NCBI RefSeq assembly: GCF_040802235.1
Contig: NC_133169.1
Span: forward strand, 44,151,034-44,215,033
Length of the DNA: 64,000 nucleotides
Direction of reading: 5' to 3'
Origin: Manis javanica
Taxonomy: Eukaryota > Chordata > Mammalia > Pholidota > Manidae
Shown: positions 54,421-64,000 of the stretch, one piece after another
Position numbering within the stretch: the first letter of the stretch is position 1
Layout of the letters: every line of letters begins with the position of its first letter
The notes under the pieces: model-generated
Seen by the model: the letters and a program-made list of their open reading frames with translations, nothing else
Databases searched by the model: none
Told to the model about the DNA's origin: nothing
Program-made: the position numbers and the translations under genes

Positions 54421-56469
54421 ACATATCCTTATTTTATATATATATGTGATACACACATGTGTATATATACCAAATTTTTCACTAAGAATGTAATGAAATT
54501 GTCATACTAGCATAATAATTATGAATCCATTTCATATCCTAAAGGTCATTTGGAGATGTGAATATTAATACTAAAATCTATATTACTTATTATGTTTCTG
54601 AAGCAGATGCTTAAGTTGCCTCTGCTTTTTTATATTGCAAATAATATCAAAATGAATACTTTTACAAAGTTGTCTGCTTATCTCTTGATTTCCATTTAAC
54701 ATTTTGTATCTTTGGAAATCTATACACATTATTTTTAACGTACTGATATTGGCTTTGTACCATCTCACAAAATAATACCTAGTCCCATTCCCATGAACAA
54801 TTTACAAAATCCCTCAATAGTCAATGTTAATACCACCCATCTCTCAATGGGAGGCTCAAATTGAGTAACTCAGTGGTCAGTCTCGATTCCTACACTCAGG
54901 TCTGTGCAGCAGAGGAGAAATTAACCAGTGCTCCCGGCATCTTTCCTGTTGAGAAAGTCTCCTGGTGCTCATACTACAGGGAAGAAACCACGTGATTTAA
55001 TGTCAAGTTCCAAGCCTGTAGCCATGGACGGCCGATGCCCAGCTGAGCACCCAGACCAGTGGCCTCACACGAGTCAGATGAAGGTGGCGTCATGCGCTCA
55101 GTGGTAAGTCCACAGTCAGGGAGAAGGAGCGAGAGCTGCTTTTAGGCAGCCACCTGGCAAAATCAGAGGGGACTGGTTGGTTGGAAACGAAGGCCGAGAA
55201 CACCTTTAATTTTCCAATGACATTGTGTTTAATAACTAACTTGGATCCAGCTCAAGAAGGGAATAATCATCTTGAAAATGTCTGTTTCCGTAGAACTAAT
55301 CACCTAGATCAACAGTGGAGAAGCACTCAGAGCACCTCCCCCTTTAGGGAGGCTTTGGCTTAAGAGAGTGATGTACTGTGTTTCAACAGCAAAATCAGAC
55401 ATGACCATAAGAATATCGAGATCTGGTTGCAGTTAACATTTTATTTTTGTCTTTTTTTAAAAATACTATTTTAAAAACAGATGACCTCCTCTTCCTATTT
55501 AGGAGCATCAGCACCTAGAAAAATATGGTAGAAGCTGAATATGTTTCTAAAAACTTGATAATTTAACTCTTGGTTCTAGATTTGTAAAGTTTTCAAAGGA
55601 TTTCTCTCAAAACATTTCAATTTACTATACAAGGATTTAAACAGAATTTATACCTCCATGCAATATTTGATATGTTTTGTTTAATCTTTGCTCAGCATGG
55701 AATAATACTCTTATTCGCAGGGTTCATTTATTATTTTGTACTGACGTATGTTTGATATACAACATTACATTGGTTTCAGGCATATAATACAATCATTTGA
55801 TGATTATACACATTAGTGTATGCTTAGCACTATAAGAATAATTACCATCTGTCATCAAAGATATTACAATAGACATAGATATTGCAATACTATTGACTAT
55901 GTTCCCTATGCCTCATTTTCATCCCTTTGACAGAAATCATTTATTCTTGAGTGAACTCTGCTGCTTCTCCATGACACACATTACAGAGGAAATATATTAT
56001 CTTTACAAGGCTGCATATCCAGTGTTGTTTGAACTGGTGGAAGCCTGGGGGCAGGTCTCCTGGATGTGGCACTATTATGTCTCCTTAGAGATGGGAGGTT
56101 GCCCACAGTGATATATAAGTCTGGGGCTTGCAAGTCGTTCTCATGGTATATCAGGTGAACACTTTTCTTTCCATGGGACCTCAGCAGGAAGCCAAGCAGC
56201 CAGTTAGACACACTGCATGCAGATGCAAGATGGCTAAGCATTGCCCTGGAGTTTGAATGCCTTTTGGATTTCTGGAAACAATTAACTTCCTTTTATTACT
56301 TTACAACACTGTTGACACCTTTTAATCAGAAATTCAAATTACTGTTAAATGTGATCCTGGCCTTGAAGCCTATATTCCTTGGACTTTTCTTCACTTTTTG
56401 TAAACCTAACTGATACTTAAAAAGATAGTGTGCATTTGGGTGTCAGTTGAACTTAATTGTGGTAAGTAA
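54421..56469. other. Intergenic, with old L1 piece at 55720-55920
   Basis: I see no gene. Bases 55720-55920 ('ttgatatacaacattacattggtttcaggcata' type text, then 'gtcatcaaagatattac') resemble an old L1 3' UTR. The rest is unclassified. Confidence 0.5.
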
Positions 56470-56690
56470 GGAAAACAAAACCTGAGCCCTTGAGCCAAGA
56501 CAAAGGCTCACCACTTGCCCACTTTTAACCTCAGTTTCTCCAGCTGCAAGATGTTGATAATCACAGTACATGACCCTATGGCTGTGCTCTGCAGAGTGAC
56601 TACATCAAAACACAATGATGAGGAGCATAAAGAAACAATGCCTGGCAGAAATTCAGCACTAACATATTATTAGGAACATGCTTCAGTCAT
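56470..56690 (+). repeat. MIR SINE
   Basis: The sequence follows the MIR order on this strand: 'cacttgcccacttttaacctcagtttctccagctgcaagatg', then 'gataatcacagtac', then 'gaaacaatgcctggcagaaattcagc'. It is clearly recognisable despite divergence. Confidence 0.75.
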
Positions 56691-56744
56691 GCTTATGCTC
56701 TGCAATCAGAGCTCATTATTCTTATGGTTATGTTTAAAAGTTGA

Positions 56745-57235
56745 TAAAATTATTTATTGGTATGGCAGCTGCATCAAACTCATTGGCTTAAAATGACATG
56801 GCTGATTGTCTTACAGTTCTAGAGCTCACAAGTCTGACATTAGTATTGCTGGGCTGAAATCAAGGTGTCAGGAGAGTCTGCACTCCTTTCGGAAGGCTGT
56901 AGGGGAGAATCCACTTCTAGCCTTTCTCAGATTCTGGAAACCACTCCTTGCCTTGCCTGTGGTCCCTCCACTTTCAGAGCCAGTGTTTGGATCCTGGGGA
57001 ACCATCTGTACATGATGCCGCATCTCCCCCTCTGTCTCCTGCCTCCCTCTTCCCCCATCCCTCTTTTGGGACTTTTGTAATTTCACTGGACACAACAGGA
57101 CATTCCCAAATTATCTCCCATCTCACCACCCCTAACTTAATCACATCTGCAAAATAGGAATTGAACATATTCATGATCTGGGTATTAGAACATAGTGCCT
57201 TTGACTGGGGACATTATTCTGCCTAGCACAATTGG
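56745..57235 (+). repeat. MLT1-type LTR (ERVL-MaLR)
   Basis: The elements 'tggcttaaaatgacatgg', 'cttacagttctagagctcacaagtctgac', 'gggctgaaatcaaggtgtcaggagag', 'taggggagaatcc', 'cttaatcacatctgcaaa' and 'acattattctgcctagcaca' occur in the order of MLT1 LTRs. It is the non-autonomous ancient retroposon family found in all placentals. Confidence 0.85.
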
Positions 57236-57884
57236 ATTTATTGCCCATTACAGCTTTGCAAAATTTAAAAATGACATATTAATAGTAACATTTTAAGATA
57301 AATTTTTTGAACATAGTAAACACATGGAAACTTTCTCTTAAGAAAAGTCATACATAAGTTTTTTTCTCCTTTTATGTGTATCTCACAGATTGAGTTCCAA
57401 CTGTATTACCATCCACAATACAAACTCTGGATGGATGACAGCATCTGAAGTTACAAGTATCTTTCATATGATAACTGGGATATAGTAAATGAAAAGCTGT
57501 CACAACAAGGGGAGATTCAGAAGAGAAAGAAAGTGGTGAGCCCATTGTTTGCTGTACTTTGTGTTGACATGTGACTTTGTCTAAGATGGTATAGTAAGTA
57601 CCAGAAAGTGATTGTCTCAAAATGTTATATATAACCTTAGAAATTTATGTTTAATTCCTCTTTCCTAAAACTAAGTTTATTATTAGAAAATGTGAATGGA
57701 TCCTATTTTGCAGGAAGCTCATTTTGGATTGAAGATACACACAAGGGCCTGCTATTTAACACATTTTATTTTCCTTAACCACATTATGTAAAACATACCC
57801 AGATATATTTTAAATAATTTCTACTAGAAGGGCATCACCCTAAACAGAAAAAATTTTTTTAAAGCATCATATAGATAGCAAATG

Positions 57885-58420
57885 TTTAGCAATCATTCAT
57901 TTAAACATTGAAAAAAATATTTGCCAGGTCCCAGGCATTCTTTTATATTGTCAAAGCACACAGAAAACAGAATAGGCAGACACCCTTGCTTATATTGAAC
58001 TTACTGTCTAGCAACAGTAGACTAATAAAAAATAAGATGAATATATGAATATATATGTGAAGTGTGTTAAGAGATGTGAAAACCTGAGTCATCAAGTCCA
58101 GTAAGAAGGGGCTTCTCTGAGAAGTTGGGTACAGAGCGAAGCCCTGAAGGGCACGAGGGCAAAACTGGGCTCAGATGTGGGGAAGGGGCTTGGGCCTGGG
58201 TCACAGTGTGGGTAAAAGCCACTGGCTGAGGGTGAAGGATCCAGCAAGGAGAACGTGGGGTCTGCAGCACCAGGGTGAACACACTGGAGGAGCAGGAGAT
58301 GATGAGAGGGTGAAGGGTCACAGCAAGGCAGGATTTGCATGGACCCTGTAGCACCAGAGCAGTCCTGAGCAGGATGACTTGGTCTTATGTAGGTCTTTCA
58401 ACATCACTTTGCTTTGTCTA
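57885..58420. repeat. Ancient mammalian-wide repeats, family uncertain (L2-like)
   Basis: Bases 57885-58020 ('aatatttgccaggtcccaggcattctt...aacttactgtctagcaac') follow a common mammalian-wide repeat text. Bases 58060-58420 ('gaagccctgaagggcacgagg...gcaaggagaac') follow another that often lies beside it. I cannot name the families with confidence. Confidence 0.45.
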
Positions 58421-58499
58421 AAAACACAGAGATAAATGGAGATAGTGGGAAAGGTTCTGGAATAACCTGATTGAAATAGGGTGACTAGAACATTCATGA

Positions 58500-59360
58500 A
58501 GCCTCAGCCATGGCTTACCCTTTTGTGATGTTGTAATGCATAAAAAGAGGTACATGTTTGTGCTTTGTCTCCATTCTGGCACAGACCCCTAGAACCCTCG
58601 GGATTGTCTAAATGAAAAGAGCTATGTGGGTATCTTTTGTTATTCACAAAAAGGCCCTTCAGAGTAACCCATGAGTTCATGGTAGTGAGCTGATGCATGA
58701 AACTCTCTGAAGACTCACAGCTTGTTGCCAGGAAGCTGACCATATGATCAGAGGTCAGAAGTTTTCAGCACTCACTTCCAAGGCCTCCCAGAAGACAAGA
58801 GGAGCTAAAGGTTCAATCAATCACCAATGGCCAATGATTTGTTCAATTATGCTTAAATAACAAAACCTGTAAAAATCCAAAATGTAATTCAGAGAGCTTC
58901 TGGTTGGGGCACAGGTGGAGTTGCTAGGAGGGCAATGCACACCCATGGAGGGCAAGAGATATCTGCACACCACCCCACAGCTCGCCCCATGCATCCTCGG
59001 TCACTCCCAGGCTTTATGCTAGTCAGCCTAGTAAGTAGATTATTTTCCTGAGTTCTATGAGACACTTTGGAAAATTACATGAACCTAGGAAGGGGTCATG
59101 GAAACTTCCTCCTGAAGCCAGCAGATCAGAAACACGAGTGACTGAAACTGGCGTCCCAGGTCAGACCCTTGTGCTTGCAGTTGGCATAGGAGCCACAGGC
59201 AGGCTTGTGGGAATGAGCATTTAGCCTGTAGGATATCAGGCTGACTCCAGGCAGACATTGTAAGAACTGAATGAAATTATAAGAAACCCAGATGCTGTCT
59301 GGAGAACGGAAAATCTCTTGGTATTGGAAAGAAATCTCCATATATCTGGTGACCAGAAAT
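58500..59360. repeat. Probable ancient repeat, family undetermined
   Basis: The stretch near 59040-59300 ('ctgagttctatgagacactttggaaaatta', 'ggaaggggtcatggaaacttcctcctgaagcc', 'ttgtgggaatgagca', 'ctgtaggatatc') has the feel of a widely dispersed mammalian LTR or LINE fragment. There is no coding content. Confidence 0.4.
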
Positions 59361-59509
59361 GTCATAGGTGAAGCATGGACAGCAGAGCAGAGACACAGGA
59401 TGTGATCTCACTGCACACACTTCACTTCCTGTGTTTTTTTCTTTTGTTAACCTTTAGCCATTCAAATAATAAATCAATTGCCCTTTTCTCCAATTACTAT
59501 TGACTTAGC

Positions 59510-60060
59510 CTGACTGTTAGAGATTAAGGTAGATGTGAGAAACTGGGGAAGAGGAAGTTAGAGTTCAAGGAAAAAATTGCCCACACTTCCCAAGCAGGGG
59601 GTTCCACGAGGAGACCACAAAGGCTTTGCAGGGAGATGACTGCTTGCCTATCGCAACCTAGCCAACCTGTCCCAGCCAGGTCCCAACACAGCGGACATCA
59701 AAGAAAATTAAGAACCACCCAAAACACAGTTCCTCATGATCTCATTAAAATAAAATTGCTGTTTTGCTCCCCACCATGGGCATTTCTGTGTGCACTTTGG
59801 GAAGACATACACACCAAGAGGAATGGGTGTAGAACTTGAGCTGTCCATCAAAAGACCTCAAATCAAAAGAGGTGCCTCGGGGCTTGGTTATGGTAAATAG
59901 ACCCTCCCCTAAAAGTTCAGGGCCTTTGTCTTCCTTGACTCTAGCCTGTTCCTCCCTTGGAATGGATTTGAATAAAAATATCAGTCTGCTTCACTACTGT
60001 GTTTCTATCCTTCACTTTGTTGTCGTGGGGACAAGAACCCGAGATCAAACCCCACCTGGA
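59510..60060 (+). repeat. Probable solo LTR upstream of the OR2T11-like relic
   Basis: The region has an LTR-like layout: purine-rich start, a 'taaaataaaattgctgttttgctcc' stretch near 59745, AATAAA at 59971-59976, and a following 'ctgcttcactactgtgtttctatcc' and 'tgtcgtggggacaagaacccgag' of U5 type. No internal proviral sequence follows. The edges are approximate and I found no flanking duplication. It would end about 380 bases before the OR start codon. Confidence 0.45.
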
Positions 60061-60442
60061 ACACTGGTATGGATGGGACATCACTCTGGAAGCCAGAAAG
60101 GCAGAATGCAGAGGACAGACACAGTTAAAACTCTCATATAGATACAGCAAACACCAACTTTACTATGCAATTAGCAAAACCTATACATTGAAACATGATC
60201 ATAAACAAAATATACGAAGGGTTGTTCTCCAACAGGAGGAATAGGTCTACAGTCACTGATTTATGGATGTGTCTCTTGGTCTGCTTCTCTCTAGCATCTG
60301 TCTTGGAAGATGCCATCCTGACAAGTACCCTCTGAGGCGTCATCTCCACTGCAAGTTTCTCTCATAGAGAAAGTTCTTTCTTTCCTCTCCATCCTTAATC
60401 TCCGTGGCTTCCTGCTCCCTGGAGCTGTCATAGGCAACGTCA

Positions 60443-61390
60443 ATGAAGAATAGAACTTTGCCAGCAGACTTTATCCTCCTGGGGCTTCAGGTAAACAGCA
60501 AAGCTTCATTAACAGTCTTTGCAATTATTTTTGCTATTTTTGTGATGGCTGTAACTGCAAATGTCATGATATCCTTGATTCAGGTGGACTCCCGCTTCCA
60601 CACCCCCATGTACTTCCTGCTCAGCCAGTTGTCCGTGATGGACACTGTTTTCATTTGTAGCACTGTCCCAAAGCTCCTGGTTGACATGGTTTCTAAGGAG
60701 AAGACCATTTCCTTTGTGGGCTGTGGAATCCAGATCTTCCTCTATTTGACCATGATCGGTGCAGAGTTCTTCCTCCTGGGCCTCATGGCCTATGACTGCT
60801 ATGAGGCCGTGTGTGACCCTCTGCGGTACCCCGTCCTGATGAACTGCAGGGTGTGTCTTCTGCTGGCTGCTGGTGCCTGGTTGGTGGGTCCCTGGATGGC
60901 TTGCTGCTCATGCCCGTCACCATGAATTTCCCCTACTGTGTCTCCCACCTCATCAACCATTTCTTCTGTGAGATCCCTGCAGTTCTTAGGCTGGCCTGTG
61001 CCAACATATCCTTCTATGAAACCCTAATGTACATCTGCTGTGTAATCATGCTGCTCATCCCAGTCTCTGTTATTGCAGCCTCCTACTCCCTCATCTTGCT
61101 AACCGTCCACTGCGTGCGCTCCCCTGAAGGCCTGAGAAAGGTCTTTAGTACGTGCTCTTCCCACTTGACTGTGGTCAGCATTTTCTATGGGGCTGCCTTC
61201 TATACACACATATGTGCTTCCCTAGTCCTTCCACACCCCTGAGAAGGACAAGATAGTATCAGCCTTCTACACCTTCGTCACACCCATGCTCAACCCTCTC
61301 ATCTATTGCCTCAGAAACAAGATGTCACAGGGGCATTTAGAAAGACATTTGTACAGTGCTCTTCCAAAAGCACCCACAAGGGATGCTTAA
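60443..61390 (+). pseudogene. Olfactory receptor pseudogene, OR2T11-like
   Basis: The ATG at 60443 opens M-K-N-R-T-L-P-A-D-F-I-L-L-G-L and runs through helices 1-4: S-T-V-P-K-L-L-V-D-M-V-S-K-E-K and [16 protein letters not shown]. It resembles OR2T11, whose human form, from memory, also has C for R in this D-R-Y box. A one-base loss near 60884 moves helices 4-6 into the frame seen to 61242. A two-base gain near 61208 and a one-base loss near 61322 break helix 7 and the tail. TAA lies at 61388-61390. Three small indels and few substitutions suggest late loss. Confidence 0.94.
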
Positions 61391-64000
61391 AGCTCCAGTG
61401 ACCTGGAAAAATGTCTCCAAGGAACATCCTCTATAGGCCCTGTTTCACAAGAGACTGTTGGTCAGCTATCAGAGATTATTCACATTTGGCAATTAAGATG
61501 ATTTACCTTAGCTTGTGACTTTTTCCTGGGAGTGACGGAGACCCACAATGTTTCATTACTTAAGCAGAGACTTTCTGGCTATGAAAAATAATGTGTTATT
61601 AATTAACTTAAAGATTGCATCTGATCTAGGTCATTTGTTTCTCAAAAAAATGAAGAACAGATATTAGATTTCACACTAACTCTTCACAGGCTCCTCCACA
61701 CTTAACTCATGGTTAAACAAATCAAAAACCTTCCAAAGCTACCAAATTTCAGTGCCCAAAATTCTGTGAATTTTTTTGTATCAATAAAGAAAAACAGTGC
61801 CAATTCACAAGTAACAAAGAAATTAAACCACACAATGTGGGTTGTCTCTGGTTATTGGATTTCTCTCAGTGGATCCTCAGGTCTCTGATCACCTTCATGC
61901 CACTCGTGCTGAAAACGGTGACTGTCAAGTGCAAAGTACATGTGACAGTGAGTGAGCCTGACTCAGATGACTATGAATATTCAATATTGAAGTAAAACAT
62001 ATTTACTGAAAGAGAATATACTCTAATATTTAACATAAAGGAACATAACCTTGTCTTCTTCCATGTCATTTTAATAGCAGAGATCTAGGAAGGAGGAAGG
62101 CTATGACAGAAAATTTACATTTCCCAAATCTGTATGATTCATCATCAGTATTACTTGAATACATTTTTGGTTTGGTTTTGGGTGAGATGGGAAGCTTTTG
62201 AAGAATTTTCTGTAGCAATGTAATTTGATATAATGTACAGTTTAAAAGGATCACTCTGTTTATAATGTGGAGAATAGAGCTAGGAACTAGGTCAGGTAGA
62301 TACAGGAAGACAACTTCAGAGGCTTTAAAGATGAGAGACAAAGATGGACTGAGTGGAGCAGTTGGACAGCAGGATCAGGTCTCAGGAAAGACGGCTGCTG
62401 GGAGGAGTGCAGAGCAAACGTTGGCTCAATGGTTTGGGCTCTAGCGAACTGACAATGGCATTTCTATTTACTGATATTTTGAAAACTTTTCAAATGTCAA
62501 TATTGAGTAGGAGAAATAGAATTTCATTGTTATGAAGACACTTTTGAAATGCTTGTTAGTTGTGTGAAGTCAGTTGGGCTTCAGATTAGAGTTCTGGGCT
62601 GAACATCTAAATATGGAGTCTTCAGAGTTGAAGGGATATCAAAAGGCATAGGATGAGTTGCGATCATTTAGGTAAGAATAGAGGGTTGAGAGTGAGAACT
62701 GAGGCAGCTTTGTTCACTGGGAAGCAAGTGAGACAGTAAAAAACAAATGAACAAACAAACAACAGAAATAGAGTCAGTGATACCGAGAAAAAATGGGTGA
62801 TGACTGTACTGGGGGGATAGGTGAAGGGCATGAGGAGATAAAAACTACCAATTATAAAATTAATTACTATTGGGAAGAAAAATGTAACAGGGAATATATT
62901 TACTAATATTTAATATCATTGTGTGGTAAGAGATCATAACTACACTTATAGTGTTGAATAATAATGTATATAATTATTGAAACATTACATTGTATAGCTG
63001 AAACCAATATATTATTGGATTAAAACTATACTTTGATAAGTAAATAAAAATAAATAATAAAGAGATAGGGATTGATTGGGTAATACAAAATATTTTCTCA
63101 GATTCAGGTGTGAGAATGGCTCAAAGATGGGAAGTGCGATCAGCTGCAGCAGGTGCGGCGTCTTGTTGGATCACAGTGAGCTCTGAACACTGACCATTGT
63201 ATTTGGCAGCCTGGAGTCCGCTCGGGACCTAGTAAGAAGAGTCAAAACGGAGTTATGCTCAGAGGGCATTTGGGGTAAAATAGAGGGAAAGGAAGGGAAC
63301 AAGATGAATAAAATATTAATTAATACAGTTTGTCTTTTTGTGCTAAATGAGAGCAGAGAAACGGAGGAGTAGCTAGAAGGGTGTATGACTCCAGTGTGTT
63401 TTGTTGCTGTGAGATATTACAGGCAGGTTTAAGGGAAGCATTCTATAAAAGAGAAAATTGGTGATGAATGAAAAAGGGGGAAATTTCTTACAGACAGAAG
63501 ACATTTGAGAATGGTCAAAAGCTTTGGAATCAATTTCTTGTGTGAGCAAGGCCAGCTCATTAACCACAGCAGGAGGGAAGGCGGAGAGAGCCCCCGCGTG
63601 GCACGAGTGACTTACTGTCTTTTGCCTCCTGTTTTCTCGGTGCGACCAGAACCAAGAAGAGCTCCTCTCTGTGAGAACAGGGCGGATTGTTAAAAACTTT
63701 AGAATAAAGGCATTTTGGAGAGTAGGTGAGCAATGAACAAGGTAGAGATATCAGGATTGTCAGGTAGTCTTAGGAATCTTTTGGGATTGATTTATAAATT
63801 TAAGATAAACATATCTGTGCAATAGTCTAATAACTGCTCCCCACGGGAGCCTAGCAAAGAATGAGCATCCACTGTGTTACCTACAACTGATTATGGCAAC
63901 AATAATGACAAGAATAATAGGAAAAACAACTGCTATCACTTCTACAGACTTAGCATTCTTTATGTGAGTAAACATGTTGTAATCATTTATGTTTTTCCAG
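61391..64000. other. Downstream intergenic with ancient repeats
   Basis: I see no gene. About 62240-63250 resembles a long mammalian-wide repeat of uncertain family, with 'gttgggcttcagattagagttctgggctgaacat' and 'catttaggtaagaatagagg' as its clearest parts. It is interrupted at about 62880-63060 by what looks like an old L1 3' end on the plus strand ('tgtatagctgaaaccaatata' then 'aactatactttgataag'). The last 700 bases hold nothing I can name. Confidence 0.5.

Noticed and set aside
54124-54456. Open frames encoding I/Y-rich repeats
   Set aside because: They are translations of TA/TG microsatellite DNA.
1-64000. CRISPR arrays, bacterial operons, riboswitches, tRNA or rRNA genes
   Set aside because: None seen. 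The window is mammalian nuclear DNA dominated by retroelements.

Overview
The window is a stretch of placental-mammal chromosome with no intact host gene that I can support. It lies in an olfactory-receptor (OR) subfamily 2T neighbourhood. Four OR2T-type coding relics remain: OR2T4-like (minus, 8983-9928), OR2T27-like (plus, 14776-15675), OR2T2-like (plus, 42900-43856) and OR2T11-like (plus, 60443-61390). All four are broken by frameshifts and/or loss of the start codon. Placental origin is supported by OR2T genes, MIR, an MLT1-type LTR and several generations of LINE-1. I see no Alu, B1/B2, carnivore SINEC or ruminant SINE in 64 kb, which argues against primates, rodents, carnivores and ruminants. 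The L1-linked env tail described below reminds me of pangolin (Manis) sequence, but that is unverified memory.

Layout. 1-4805: a minus-strand L1 cut by the window edge (L1-C), followed by HAL1/old-L1 debris to about 8770. 8983-15675: two OR pseudogenes, with an old L1 fragment and a betaretrovirus-type 5' LTR, primer-binding site and gag remnant (about 12390-13440) between them. 15676-20932: intergenic. 20933-38176: a 17.2-kb composite bounded by a perfect 19-bp target-site duplication. It holds a full-length L1 (L1-A, with an intact ORF1), 4.5 kb of non-L1 sequence, and the 5' two-thirds of a second L1 (L1-B), all on the minus strand. 38177-46298: intergenic around the OR2T2 relic. 46299-54143: a full-length plus-strand L1 (L1-D). 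54144-64000: ancient repeats (MIR, MLT1, L2-like, a probable solo LTR) and the OR2T11 relic.

The most interesting feature is shared by L1-A and L1-D. Each carries, after the L1 3' end and a short internal A-rich tract, the same 1.8-kb extension. It contains the C-terminal part of a retroviral Env transmembrane subunit, then about 0.9 kb of non-coding sequence with a canonical AATAAA, and a poly(A) tail that begins at the same base in both copies. Two separate insertions ending identically indicate an L1 lineage that captured a retroviral env 3' segment and mobilised it as part of its own transcript. The same L1s have variable numbers of promoter-like tandem units in the 5' UTR, a YY1-type motif near the 5' end, a changed residue in the reverse-transcriptase FADD box, and in L1-A an 11-residue duplication in the ORF1p coiled coil.
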